From Candidatus Scybalocola faecipullorum (lineage in GTDB: Bacteria; Bacillota; Clostridia; Lachnospirales; Lachnospiraceae): DNA of 64,000 nt. Within the stretch, counting starts at the first letter, position 1. The number at the start of each line of letters is the position of its first letter. The notes beneath the pieces are model-generated. The model was not told the origin of the DNA. It was given only the letters and a program-made list of their open reading frames with translations, and did no database searches. The DNA is taken from NCBI GenBank assembly GCA_018716485.1, contig DVJY01000065.1, positions 25,653 through 89,652 of the forward strand, given 5' to 3'. Positions 34,505-43,434 of this stretch are shown here, piece after piece. Position numbers and translations under genes: made by a program.

Positions 34505-36544
34505 ATGAGCGAAATCGTGATTAAAAAATATCCAAAGCTGCTCCATGGCGGAGATTACAACCCGGATCAGTGGCTGGACTGTCCGGAAATTCTTGAAGAA
34601 GATATACGTTTGATGAAAAAAGCCGGCGTTAATGCCGTTTCTCTCGGCATTTTTGCGTGGGCTGCCCTTGAGCCGGAAGAAGGGGTTTATGCATTTGACT
34701 GGCTTGAAAAAATGATTGACCGTCTTTATAGTGAAGGTATTTATACGGTGCTTGCTACACCTACCGGAGCAATGCCCAACTGGCTGACAGAGAAATATGA
34801 AGAAGTCCGTCAGGTCACACCGGAGGGTGTGCGCCATCTTCCGGGCAAGAGACATAACTATTGTCCCACATCTCCGATCATGCGTGAAAAGACAAAGGCC
34901 ATCGATACGGCGCTCTCCAAGCGCTTCGGCAGACATCCGGCCGTGATTTTATGGCACATTTCCAATGAAATCGGCGGCAACGATCATCAAAGTGCCTGCT
35001 GGTGTCCGAAATGTCAGGCGGCATTCAGACAGTGGCTTCGGGAAAAATACGGGACGCTGGAAAATCTCAACCATGCATGGTGGACAGCGTTTTGGAGTCA
35101 TACATATACGTCATGGGAACAGATCCATGCACCGTCGCCGGCAGGCGAACCTTGGCTGCATGGTCTGAATTTGGATTGGCGGCGGTTTACAACGGTGCAG
35201 ATGCGAGACTTTTACAGAGAAGAAGTAAAAGCGGTGCGAACTTACAGTACGGTGCCTGTAACGGCCAATATGATGGGATTTTTTAAAGATTTGGATTATC
35301 CCAAGTTTGCAGACGATATTGATATTATTTCGTGGGATGCCTATCCTGAGTGGCACAGCGAGGCAGATGATGTCAATATTGCCGTATGGGCTGCGGCAAA
35401 CCACAATATCATGCGTTCGATGAAAAAAGCCCCGTTTTTGATGATGGAAAGTACGCCGTCTGTAACTAACTGGAAGAAAAACAATATCCAAAAACGTCCG
35501 GGTATGCACGAAGTTTCATCGATGCAGGCAATCGCTCTCGGCTCTTTGAGTGTTCAGTATTTTCAGTGGCGCAAGAGCCGCGGTTCCATGGAAAAGTTCC
35601 ATGGAGCTGTTGTCGGGCATATTGACCACGGGAATACGCGGGTGTTTAAAGAAGTGGCAGCCCTCGGCGAACATTTAGCCTCTGTCAGTGATGCGGTTTA
35701 TCATACATGCAACAAGCCGGAAGTGGCTATGATTTTCGACTGGGAAAACTGGTGGGCGCTGGAAGACTGTGCCGGCCCGAAAAGGGGCAGCGAGATGCAC
35801 TATGTGGAAACATTTTTAAGCCACTATAAGCCGTTTTGGATGATGGGCATAGATGTGGATATGGTCGATATGGATGCGGATCTTGACGGATATAAGCTGA
35901 TCATTGCGCCGATGAATTATATGTATAAAGACGGGTATGCCCGGAAAGTGCGGGAGTTTGTACAAAAGGGCGGTATTTATGTGACAACTTACTGGAGCGG
36001 ACTTGTCGATGAAACAGATTTATGCTTTATTGATCAGGCGCCTCTTCAGGATGTCCTCGGTCTTTGGGTTGAGGAAACAGATTCGCCAAATGAATTTTAT
36101 GAAAATGAATTTGAATATGACGGACAACGGTATCCGGCAAAAGATATTTGTGATATTGTCAGAACAACCGGTGCCCAGAAGCTGGCTTCTTACTGCGGCG
36201 ATTATTATGAGGGCCGGGCGGCGCTGACGAAAAACAGTTTCGGAGATGGCACAGCTTATTATATTGCCTCTGGGAGCAGTGAAGAATTTTGCATTGATTT
36301 TTACACAGAACTTATCCGAAAATATGAGATTCATCAGGCCATTCCGACAGAACTGCCTTACGGCGTGACCGTTTCAAAGAGAGAAGCGGCGGCGCCGGGA
36401 GCAAAGACATTGTACTTTGTTCAGAATTTTAATCCGTATGAAGTGACGGTCATGCTGGATCATCCGTATCATTGCCTTGAAACAGATGAAATGTTGGGCG
36501 AATTTCTGGAGATGAAAGGCTATTCATGCACAGTATTGTATTAA
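34505..36544 (+). CDS. Beta-galactosidase, glycoside hydrolase family 42
   Basis: A 679-residue GH42 enzyme without signal peptide, so it acts in the cytoplasm on small galactosides. N-terminal GGDYNPDQW is the family hallmark. The acid/base Glu lies in WHISNEIGG and the nucleophile Glu in MMESTPS. Cys residues in NYCPTS and CWCPKCQ correspond to the structural zinc site of many GH42 proteins. The trimerisation and C-terminal beta domains are full length. It follows the ArsR gene by 14 bases with a strong GGGAGG ribosome site. No sugar transporter is adjacent. Confidence 0.93.
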   Translation: MSEIVIKKYPKLLHGGDYNPDQWLDCPEILEEDIRLMKKAGVNAVSLGIFAWAALEPEEGVYAFDWLEKMIDRLYSEGIYTVLATPTGAMPNWLTEKYEEVRQVTPEGVRHLPGKRHNYCPTSPIMREKTKAIDTALSKRFGRHPAVILWHISNEIGGNDHQSACWCPKCQAAFRQWLREKYGTLENLNHAWWTAFWSHTYTSWEQIHAPSPAGEPWLHGLNLDWRRFTTVQMRDFYREEVKAVRTYSTVPVTANMMGFFKDLDYPKFADDIDIISWDAYPEWHSEADDVNIAVWAAANHNIMRSMKKAPFLMMESTPSVTNWKKNNIQKRPGMHEVSSMQAIALGSLSVQYFQWRKSRGSMEKFHGAVVGHIDHGNTRVFKEVAALGEHLASVSDAVYHTCNKPEVAMIFDWENWWALEDCAGPKRGSEMHYVETFLSHYKPFWMMGIDVDMVDMDADLDGYKLIIAPMNYMYKDGYARKVREFVQKGGIYVTTYWSGLVDETDLCFIDQAPLQDVLGLWVEETDSPNEFYENEFEYDGQRYPAKDICDIVRTTGAQKLASYCGDYYEGRAALTKNSFGDGTAYYIASGSSEEFCIDFYTELIRKYEIHQAIPTELPYGVTVSKREAAAPGAKTLYFVQNFNPYEVTVMLDHPYHCLETDEMLGEFLEMKGYSCTVLY

Positions 36545-36641
36545 AACGACAAAATTTGATGATTTACAACTTTAATCTTTAAAAGTCTGGCCGGTTGTGT
36601 TAAAATAGCATCATTCTACAGTCAGATCAGGAGGAAAAGTG

Positions 36642-37961
36642 ATGAAGAAAGTAGTAAAGTTCGGCGGCAGTTCGCTGGCTAACGCACAGCAGTTTATGAA
36701 AGTCGGTGATATTATCCGTAAGGATGATGCCAGAAGATATGTTGTGCCAAGCGCCCCGGGCAAAAGATATGCTGAAGATGTTAAAGTAACCGATATGCTT
36801 TACCAGTGTTATGCAAAGGCCGAAGCAGGGGAAGCCTTTGATGAACTTTTAAATAGAATCAAATCAAGATATGAAGAAATTATCGGAGGCCTTGGTCTGG
36901 AACTTTCCTTGGACGGCGAATTTGCAAAGATCCGGGAAATGTTTGAAAATAAAGCAGGCACAGATTATGCGGCTTCCAGAGGCGAATATTTAAACGGCAT
37001 TGTGATGGCGGCTTATCTCGGATTTGAGTTTGTCGATGCGGCTGATGTTATCTTTTTCGATAAAAACGGTGCGCTTGATGAGGAAAAAACAAACCGCGCC
37101 ATCGGGAAACGATTAAAGAGCGCAGAATACGCGGTTATTCCGGGATTTTACGGTTCGATGCCTGACGGGAAAATCAAAACCTTTTCGAGGGGCGGTTCAG
37201 ATATCACAGGATCCCTTGTTGCCAAGGCTATTCAGGCCGATCTCTATGAAAACTGGACGGATGTGCCGGGATTTTTAATTGCAGATCCGAGAATCATCAA
37301 CAATCCTGAAGTTATTGAAAGTATCACATATAAAGAGTTAAGAGAGCTTGCATATATGGGGGCGACTGTGCTCCACGAAGATGCGATTTTCCCTGTGAGA
37401 AAGGAAGGTATTCCGATTAATATCCGAGATACAAATGATCCGGATCAGGCGGGTACGATGATCGTAGAGAGTACGTGCCGCCGTCCAAAATATACAATTA
37501 CAGGGATTGCCGGGAAAAAAGGGTTTGTGTCGATGAACATCGATAAGGCGATGATGAACTCGGAAATCGGTTTCGGGCGCAAAGTGCTTGGTGTTTTTGA
37601 AGAAAACGGATTGTCTTTTGAGCATATGCCGTCAGGTATTGACACAATGACTGTCTTTGTTCATGCTGATGAGTTCGAGCCGAAAGAACAGCAGGTCATT
37701 GCCGGCATTCACAGAGCTGTCCATCCGGATTCTGTTGATCTTGAATCGGATCTGGCGCTGATCGCCGTTGTGGGACGAGGCATGAAATCGACCCGGGGCA
37801 CAGCCGGACGTATTTTTTCAGCTCTGGCTCATGCCCGTGTCAATGTAAAAATGATCGATCAGGGTTCCAGTGAGCTGAATATTATTATCGGTGTCAGCAA
37901 CAGTGAATTTGAACGTGCGATTCAGGCGATTTATGATATTTTTGTAACCGCCCGGTTATAA
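36642..37961 (+). CDS. Aspartate kinase
   Basis: A 439-residue monofunctional aspartokinase, the first step of the lysine, threonine, methionine and diaminopimelate pathways. The N-terminal KFGGSSLANAQQF binds ATP; FSRGGSDITGS is the catalytic loop. Two ACT domains follow (about residues 300-439; IDKAMMNSEIGFGRKVLGV; IAVVGRGMKSTRGTAGRIF), which normally bind lysine or threonine for feedback control. ATG at 36642 follows AGGAGGAAAAG. The 97-bp upstream gap holds a possible TAAAAT -10 but is too short for a lysine riboswitch. A strong hairpin terminator follows at 38004. Confidence 0.93.
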   Translation: MKKVVKFGGSSLANAQQFMKVGDIIRKDDARRYVVPSAPGKRYAEDVKVTDMLYQCYAKAEAGEAFDELLNRIKSRYEEIIGGLGLELSLDGEFAKIREMFENKAGTDYAASRGEYLNGIVMAAYLGFEFVDAADVIFFDKNGALDEEKTNRAIGKRLKSAEYAVIPGFYGSMPDGKIKTFSRGGSDITGSLVAKAIQADLYENWTDVPGFLIADPRIINNPEVIESITYKELRELAYMGATVLHEDAIFPVRKEGIPINIRDTNDPDQAGTMIVESTCRRPKYTITGIAGKKGFVSMNIDKAMMNSEIGFGRKVLGVFEENGLSFEHMPSGIDTMTVFVHADEFEPKEQQVIAGIHRAVHPDSVDLESDLALIAVVGRGMKSTRGTAGRIFSALAHARVNVKMIDQGSSELNIIIGVSNSEFERAIQAIYDIFVTARL

Positions 37962-38003
37962 CGGAGGTGCCTGTATTTTGCAGGATGGCTGAGTCTTATT
38001 GAT

Positions 38004-38053
38004 AAAAAAAGCTGTGATATCGTAACATTCGTTACAATATTAACAGCTTTTTT
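38004..38053 (+). terminator. Intrinsic terminator after aspartate kinase
   Basis: Outer stem AAAAAGCTGT/ACAGCTTTTTT with a long inner dyad (CGTAAC ... GTTAC) and a T6 tract. The A- and T-tracts on both sides make it potentially bidirectional. Confidence 0.85.
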
Positions 38054-38112
38054 AGTATATGATAAAGCAAGATACAATATTGATGAAGCACATAGGCGAG
38101 GAGGAATAGATT

Positions 38113-39186
38113 ATGAAAAAGAAAATATCATTATTGTTGGCCGCGGTGATGGCTGTATTTGCAGTGACAGCGTGCGGAAGTACAGGACAAAATACCTTCC
38201 AGACGGCAGCCCAGTCGGAGTCGGTTTCGCAGACGGAGACAGAGAGCGAAACCGGGGCGGAAACAAAAGATTATGGAACGCCTGTTGATGTCAACATTAT
38301 GGCATTGAAGGGACCGACGGCAATGGGTATGGTAAAGATGATGGACGACGTGGACAACGGTAATCTTACAGATGAAAACTATCAGTTTACAATCGCGGCA
38401 TCTGCCGACGAAGTGACGCCGAAGCTTGTTCAGGGAGAAGCGGACATTGCCGCAGTGCCGGCAAATTTAGCGTCAGTCCTTTACAACAATACCGACGGCG
38501 GCGTTAAAGTGCTGGCAATTAACACGCTGGGTGTTTTGTATATCGTGGAGAATGGCGATACGATTCATTCGGTGGAAGATTTAAAAGGTAAAACCATTTA
38601 TGCCAGCGGCAAAGGCGCTACGCCGGAGTATGCATTGAACTATATTTTGGAGGCAAACGGCATCAATCCGGAAAGTGATGTGACAATTGAATGGAAAAGT
38701 GAACATTCCGAATGCGTTGCGGCAATGGCGGCAGATACGACAGCAATCGCTATGCTCCCGCAGCCGTTTGTAACGACGGCGCAGGCAAAAAATAGTGATA
38801 TCCGTGTAGCGCTTGATCTGACTGAAGAATGGGATAAGACTCAGGAAGGCGAAGCAAACGCCAGCGCGCTGCTTACCGGTGTTGTCGTAGCAAGAGCGGC
38901 ATTTATTGAAGAACATCCGGAAGCGGTAGATGCCTTCCTTGACCATTATGCAGAATCCGTAGACTATGTCAATGAAAATGTCAGCGACGCGGCCGGGCTT
39001 GTGGGAAATTATGATATTGTGACAGCACAAGTGGCCGAAAAAGCGATTCCGGAATGCAATATTGTATATATTGACGGCAGCGAGATGAAGACGCAGCTGT
39101 CAGGTTATCTTAATGTTTTGTATGAACAAAATGCCAAGGCCGTCGGTGGCCAGATGCCGGGGGATGATTTCTATTTCAGCCGATAA
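38113..39186 (+). CDS. ABC transporter substrate-binding lipoprotein (NitT/TauT or SsuA-like)
   Basis: A 357-residue lipoprotein. The signal peptide ends in the lipobox VTACG (Cys21), followed by a Ser/Thr/Glu-rich linker. The mature domain resembles the NMT1/SsuA-type binding proteins (GPTAMGMVKMMDD; GEADIAAVPANLAS; LKGKTIYASGKGATPEYALNYIL). The family binds nitrate, taurine, sulfonates or thiamine precursors; the ligand here is unknown. AGGCGAGGAGG precedes the start. It forms an operon with the permease (23-base overlap) and the ATPase. No thiamine riboswitch is visible upstream. Confidence 0.9.
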   Translation: MKKKISLLLAAVMAVFAVTACGSTGQNTFQTAAQSESVSQTETESETGAETKDYGTPVDVNIMALKGPTAMGMVKMMDDVDNGNLTDENYQFTIAASADEVTPKLVQGEADIAAVPANLASVLYNNTDGGVKVLAINTLGVLYIVENGDTIHSVEDLKGKTIYASGKGATPEYALNYILEANGINPESDVTIEWKSEHSECVAAMAADTTAIAMLPQPFVTTAQAKNSDIRVALDLTEEWDKTQEGEANASALLTGVVVARAAFIEEHPEAVDAFLDHYAESVDYVNENVSDAAGLVGNYDIVTAQVAEKAIPECNIVYIDGSEMKTQLSGYLNVLYEQNAKAVGGQMPGDDFYFSR

Positions 39187-39937
39187 GAAAAAGACGAAAA
39201 AAATTAAATTATGGGCAGTCATTTTCTGGCTTGCCGTATGGCAGGCGGCCAGTATGGCAATCGGGCAGGAGATACTTTTAGTATCTCCTGCTGCCGTGCT
39301 TTTCAGGCTTTTCCAGCTTGTTTGGACTGCGGATTTTTGGCAGGCTGTCGGATTTTCACTGATCCGGATCGCCGGCGGCTTTTTTTGCGCGGTGATCGCC
39401 GGCGTTATATTTGCCGGGCTTTCTGCCCGCTGGCAGTGGTTCGGACAGCTGCTTTCACCTGCGATTCTGACGATCAAAGCCATTCCGGTGGCGTCGTTTA
39501 TCATACTTGTTCTGATATGGATATCTTCAAAGAATCTTTCCATACTGATTTCTTTTTTAATGGTACTGCCGATTATCTATACCAACGTTTTGGATGGCAT
39601 CGGCGCAGTGGACAAAAATCTTTTGGAAATGGCTGAAGTATTTCAGGTGCCTGCCGGGCGGCGGCTGAGGTATATTTACATATCACAGGTACTGCCTTTT
39701 TTCCGTTCCGGCTGTTCAATAGCGCTGGGACTTTGCTGGAAATCAGGGATTGCGGCGGAAGTCATCGGCATACCGGATCATTCCATCGGAGAACACTTAT
39801 ACAATGCGAAAGTTTATTTAGATACACCGGATTTGTTTGCATGGACTCTTGTAATTGTTCTCATCAGTATTGCATTTGAAAAATTGTTTTTAACTGTTTT
39901 AGATGCAGCTGTTCGATATACGGAAAGGATGGTATAA
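39164..39937 (+). CDS. ABC transporter permease (SsuC/TauC-like)
   Basis: A 257-residue inner-membrane permease with about six helices. The cytoplasmic EAA-like loop (LLEMAEVFQVPAGRRLRYIYI) is where the ATPase docks. IKAIPVASFIILVLIW is typical of the BPD_transp_1 fold in NitT/TauT permeases. ATG at 39164 overlaps the binding-protein gene by 23 bases. It is followed after 1 base by the ATPase gene. Confidence 0.88.
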   Translation: MISISADKKKTKKIKLWAVIFWLAVWQAASMAIGQEILLVSPAAVLFRLFQLVWTADFWQAVGFSLIRIAGGFFCAVIAGVIFAGLSARWQWFGQLLSPAILTIKAIPVASFIILVLIWISSKNLSILISFLMVLPIIYTNVLDGIGAVDKNLLEMAEVFQVPAGRRLRYIYISQVLPFFRSGCSIALGLCWKSGIAAEVIGIPDHSIGEHLYNAKVYLDTPDLFAWTLVIVLISIAFEKLFLTVLDAAVRYTERMV

Positions 39938-39938
39938 T

Positions 39939-40517
39939 ATGGCAGTCAAAATCAGACATTTGTATAAAAGTTACGGCAGCCAGAAAGTTTTGGAAGATAT
40001 CGGGATGCACATAAATGATGGTGAAACGGCATGTATTATGGGGGTCTCCGGCCGGGGAAAGACGACGCTGCTGCGTATTTTGATGGGACTTGAGAAGGCG
40101 GACGGCGGAGAAATTCTCGGTATGGAAGGCCTCAGGAAAAGTGCTGTATTTCAGGAAGACAGACTTTGTGAAAATTTAAGTGCAGCAGCCAATATCCGGC
40201 TTGTGATGACGGGAAAGATTTCACAGGAGACACTGCTGAAGCATTTTGAGGCTGTGGGACTTCCAAAGACGTGTATGAGACAGCCGGCAAAGGAATTGTC
40301 CGGCGGTATGCGCCGCCGTGTGGCACTGCTGAGAGCGCTTTTGGCACCGTGGGATATTTTGCTGATGGACGAGCCGTTTAAGGGGCTTGATGAAAGGACA
40401 AAATCTGCAGTTATTGATTATACGAGAGAATTGTGCATGGGAAAAACAGTGATCTGTGTGACTCATGACGCCAATGAGGCCAGCCGGCTTGGAGCCGGAC
40501 AAAATATAATACTATAA
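39939..40517 (+). CDS. ABC transporter ATP-binding protein (SsuB/TauB-like)
   Basis: A short 192-residue ATPase with Walker A GVSGRGKTT, signature LSGGMRRR, Walker B ILLMDEPFKGLD and H-loop CVTHDANEA. It is about 50 residues shorter than most SsuB/TauB proteins, ending right after the H-loop region. All catalytic motifs are present, so it should be functional. ATG at 39939 lies 1 base after the permease stop. It completes a three-gene importer with 38113-39937. Confidence 0.9.
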   Translation: MAVKIRHLYKSYGSQKVLEDIGMHINDGETACIMGVSGRGKTTLLRILMGLEKADGGEILGMEGLRKSAVFQEDRLCENLSAAANIRLVMTGKISQETLLKHFEAVGLPKTCMRQPAKELSGGMRRRVALLRALLAPWDILLMDEPFKGLDERTKSAVIDYTRELCMGKTVICVTHDANEASRLGAGQNIIL

Positions 40518-40537
40518 ATATACATGAGGTTTTATCA

Positions 40538-41884
40538 ATGAAAACTAAGGAAAAGGGATTTTATAAAACGTTTTTTTCGATGTATTTTGTGCTCGTATTT
40601 CAAAACGTAATTTCTTTAAGCGTGAATCTGGCCGATAATATTATGCTCGGCGCTTACAGTGAAAATGCGCTGTCAGGGGTGGCGGCTGTTAATCAGATCC
40701 AATTTGTTTATCAGCAGCTTTTAATGGCGGCAGGAGACGGTATGGTCATTTTCTGCAGCCAATACTGGGGGCAAAATAAAACAGGACCGATTAAAAAAAT
40801 TGCGGCAGTTTCTATGCATACGGCGCTTGCCATTGGGGCAGTGCTCTTTTTGGCGGTCAGTTTGTTTCCGTATAAAGCGGTCGGGCTTTTTACAGAAGAT
40901 CAGGCGATTATTGAAGAAGGTGTCCGCTATCTGGAGATTATCCGCTTTACTTACTTCTTTTTTGCGGTAACGACAATACTGCTGGCAACACTGCGCAGTG
41001 TAGAGATTGTGAGAATTGCTTTTTATTTGTCGTTGACCACACTGGCGATCAACTGCTGTATTAATTACATTTTGATTTATGGAAAATTCGGTGCGCCCCG
41101 GCTCGGCGCCGAAGGCGCGGCAATCGGGACGCTTGCGGCAAGAATTACCGAGTGTGTTATTGCGGTAATATATGTAGCCAAAAAAGAACCTCATCTGCAT
41201 CTGCGCCTGAAAGATTACATGACAACGGACCGGATGCTGGCAAAAGATTATTTTAAAGTTTCTCTGCCAATGTTTTTGGTTCAGGGGCTATGGGGGTTGA
41301 ATACAGCCCTTCAGACAGTCATCCTGGGACATATGACCGCCGGGGCGATCGCGGCCAACAGTGCGGCTTCCAATTTGTTTTTGATGGTCAAGTCTACAGC
41401 TTCCGGCGCGGCATCGGCAGCATCAGTGATGATCGGCAAAGCTATCGGACGGGGCAACATGGACGTTGTCACAAATTATGCGCGGCGCATGCAGAAAATA
41501 TTTGTCATTATCGGAATATGTTCAGGTATTTTATTATTTTTCCTGAGAATTCCGATTTTGAGCCTGTATGAATTGGCGCCGGAAACGCGGCAGATGGCCG
41601 ATCACTTTCTGATCATTCTGAGCATTGTCTGTGTGACCATGTCCTACCAGATGCCGACAAACAACGGCATTATCCGGGGCGGCGGCAGCGCCATGTTTGT
41701 CGTTAAAATGGATTTGATCAGTATATGGGGCATTGTAATTCCTTTATCTTTGGCGATGGCATTTATAATTAAAGCATCTCCGGAAGTGGTCGTATGCTGT
41801 TTGAATGCAGATCAGGTGTTTAAATGTCTGCCGGCGTTTTTCAAAGTGAATTGCGGCAAGTGGGTAAAAAAACTGACGCGGTAA
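40538..41884 (+). CDS. MATE-family efflux protein
   Basis: A 448-residue MATE transporter with about 12 helices. N-terminal VFQNVISLSVNLADNIMLGAYSENALSGVAAVNQIQF and C-terminal YQMPTNNGIIRGGGSAMFVVKMD are typical. It shares only the family fold with the pump at 13395. It starts 20 bases after the ABC importer and could be in the same transcript. A large hairpin follows before the NUDIX gene. Confidence 0.91.
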   Translation: MKTKEKGFYKTFFSMYFVLVFQNVISLSVNLADNIMLGAYSENALSGVAAVNQIQFVYQQLLMAAGDGMVIFCSQYWGQNKTGPIKKIAAVSMHTALAIGAVLFLAVSLFPYKAVGLFTEDQAIIEEGVRYLEIIRFTYFFFAVTTILLATLRSVEIVRIAFYLSLTTLAINCCINYILIYGKFGAPRLGAEGAAIGTLAARITECVIAVIYVAKKEPHLHLRLKDYMTTDRMLAKDYFKVSLPMFLVQGLWGLNTALQTVILGHMTAGAIAANSAASNLFLMVKSTASGAASAASVMIGKAIGRGNMDVVTNYARRMQKIFVIIGICSGILLFFLRIPILSLYELAPETRQMADHFLIILSIVCVTMSYQMPTNNGIIRGGGSAMFVVKMDLISIWGIVIPLSLAMAFIIKASPEVVVCCLNADQVFKCLPAFFKVNCGKWVKKLTR

Positions 41885-41903
41885 GTCCATACTTTGGCTA
41901 GGC

Positions 41904-41979
41904 AAAAGCCGCCTCATCGTTTATAATGTGATACAGAGAGCGCAATGAATGTATCATAAAACGAAGAGGAGGCTTTTTT
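41904..41979 (+). terminator. Large hairpin: terminator of the MATE gene containing the NUDIX ribosome site
   Basis: Left arm 41904-41934 and right arm 41951-41979 pair over most of their length (AAAGCC/GGCTTT, CCTC/GAGG, CGTTT/AAACG, GATAC/GTATC) and the right arm ends in T6. The right arm includes GAGGAGG, the ribosome site of the NUDIX gene, whose ATG follows directly. A TATAAT (41922-41927) inside the left arm could be a -10 from which transcripts lack the left arm. Confidence 0.75.
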
Positions 41980-42702
41980 ATGCGAAGAGTACATGAAGTG
42001 AAAAAGACAACGGACAACCCATACTTAAATATGTATGAGCTGGATATGGTTAATGATAAAAAGGAGCATTCTACATATTATATGGCATCCAGGACACCGC
42101 AGATCGATCAGCTGAAATTAAATACAGGCGTCAACAAAGCAGATGGTGTGATTATTTATGCTGTTTATAAGGGTGAACACAAAAACGATCATTCGCAGGA
42201 AGAAAAACTTGTGCTGATCCGGCAGTACCGTGCCACGCTCAACGGATTTATTTATGAATTTCCGGCAGGTCTGGTAGATGACGGGGAGACATTTAAGTTT
42301 GCCGGCGGCCGGGAACTTTACGAGGAGACCGGACTGACGTTTGAGCCTGCTGATGCAGATGATATGTTTACAAAGCCTTTTTTTACAACTATCGGCATGA
42401 CTGATGAATCATGCGGAACCGTTTACGGATATGCCTATGGCGTGCCGTCTAAATCAGGTCAGGAAGCTACAGAGGAAATTGATATTGTGCTGGCGGACAG
42501 AGCCGAAGTGCGGCGGATTTTAAAAGAGGAGCGTGTGGCAATTATGTGCGCCTATATGCTTATGCATTTTTTGAACACGCCGGAAGGCCATGCTCTCGAT
42601 TTTCTTAAAAACGGTGATGAAGCGGAGACGGAAGTTTGGAAGCAAACTTCCAAATCTGCCATTATTGACGCGGCGGATGCGTCAGAAAAGAGGAAAGAAT
42701 GA
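41980..42702 (+). CDS. NUDIX hydrolase (ADP-ribose pyrophosphatase-like)
   Basis: A 240-residue NUDIX protein. The box fits the consensus exactly: GLVDDGE, seven residues, then RELYEETGL. VLIRQYRATLNGFIYEFPAG is typical of the ADP-ribose/NDP-sugar hydrolase branch. The last about 20 residues (from WKQTSKS to the stop) are encoded by the 64-nt repeat at 42635 and are probably not part of the fold. The start is preceded by GAGGAGG inside a hairpin. The stop overlaps the rhomboid start (ATGA). Confidence 0.9.
   Translation: MRRVHEVKKTTDNPYLNMYELDMVNDKKEHSTYYMASRTPQIDQLKLNTGVNKADGVIIYAVYKGEHKNDHSQEEKLVLIRQYRATLNGFIYEFPAGLVDDGETFKFAGGRELYEETGLTFEPADADDMFTKPFFTTIGMTDESCGTVYGYAYGVPSKSGQEATEEIDIVLADRAEVRRILKEERVAIMCAYMLMHFLNTPEGHALDFLKNGDEAETEVWKQTSKSAIIDAADASEKRKE
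42635..42698 (+). repeat. 64-nt twin-hairpin repeat, copy 1 (before rhomboid gene)
   Basis: Hairpin A is TTTGGAAG/CTTCCAAA with a 4-nt loop. Hairpin B is TGACGC/GCGTCA with a 7-nt loop (42666-42684). AGAAAAGAGGAAA and the ATG of the next gene follow. It matches copy 2 at 56 of 64 positions with all stem bases conserved. This copy lies in the coding end of the NUDIX gene. Confidence 0.88.
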
Positions 42703-43325
42703 ATCCCCAGACAAGGCAGGCCATACGGTCGCTGGCGCCGGTCAACACGGCAGTTGTGGCGGTCAATATCATTGTTTTTATCATTATGTCACTGATTGGA
42801 GACACAGAAAATTCCATATTTATGCTGACACACGGCGCATCATTTGCGCCGCTGATCGTGGAAGGCCATGAATACTGGCGGCTGCTGACATGTATGTTTC
42901 TCCACTTTGGCGTCAGACATCTGTTCAATAACATGCTTGTGCTTGCTTTTGTCGGTGATCGCCTTGAAAAATCGGCCGGCAAAGTAAGATATATGATTAT
43001 TTATTTTGGCGGCGGATTGCTCTCAAGCCTTGCATCAGTTGGTTTTGAGTATTGGAGCGGTGATTTTTATGTGTCCGCAGGGGCGAGCGGCGCGATTTTT
43101 GCCGTAGTCGGCGCAGTTGCGTGGATTGTCATACGAGACAGGGGACAGTTTCAGGAAATCAGCATGTTTCAGATCATCATGTTTATTTTGTTCAGTATTT
43201 ATCTGGGATTTCAAAATGGCGGCGTGGATAATGCGGCCCATGTGGGCGGACTGATCTCTGGTTTTGCGCTGGGTTTTCTTATATGCAGAAGAAAGATATA
43301 CAGGCGGCGGCAGGCGCGCGGCTAA
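42699..43325 (+). CDS. Rhomboid-family intramembrane serine protease
   Basis: A 208-residue membrane protease with six helices. The catalytic Ser is in AGASGAIFA and the His in AAHVGGLISGFALG. The HLFNNM motif in helix 2 supplies the oxyanion residues. Rhomboids cleave transmembrane segments inside the bilayer; the substrate is unknown. The start overlaps the NUDIX stop and its ribosome site (AGAGGAAA) belongs to the twin-hairpin repeat. The C-terminus is short and basic. Confidence 0.93.
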   Translation: MNPQTRQAIRSLAPVNTAVVAVNIIVFIIMSLIGDTENSIFMLTHGASFAPLIVEGHEYWRLLTCMFLHFGVRHLFNNMLVLAFVGDRLEKSAGKVRYMIIYFGGGLLSSLASVGFEYWSGDFYVSAGASGAIFAVVGAVAWIVIRDRGQFQEISMFQIIMFILFSIYLGFQNGGVDNAAHVGGLISGFALGFLICRRKIYRRRQARG

Positions 43326-43398
43326 GAGAAAAGTATACCGGTCTGTAAAAATATGGCGCAGGCAATAAATTAAAGTAGAAACATCGGTGCAGTTATGG

Positions 43399-43404
43399 TA
43401 TAAT
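43399..43404 (+). promoter_or_regulatory. Extended -10 (TGG-TATAAT) before pyrH
   Basis: TATAAT preceded by TG at the extended -10 position; no good -35 is seen 17 bases upstream. GTGCA/TGCAC inverted repeats flank it (43387-43412). This is probably the first promoter of the pyrH-frr block. Confidence 0.55.
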
Positions 43405-43434
43405 GGTTGCACGATGTATAAAGAGGTGCATAAG

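Noticed and set aside
36545..36641. Lysine riboswitch before aspartate kinase
   Set aside because: The gap is under 100 bp, far shorter than the lysine aptamer, and no terminator is present.
37962..38112. Thiamine (TPP) riboswitch before the NitT/TauT-type operon
   Set aside because: The gap is mainly the terminator of the aspartate kinase gene; no CTGAGA-type TPP core was found.
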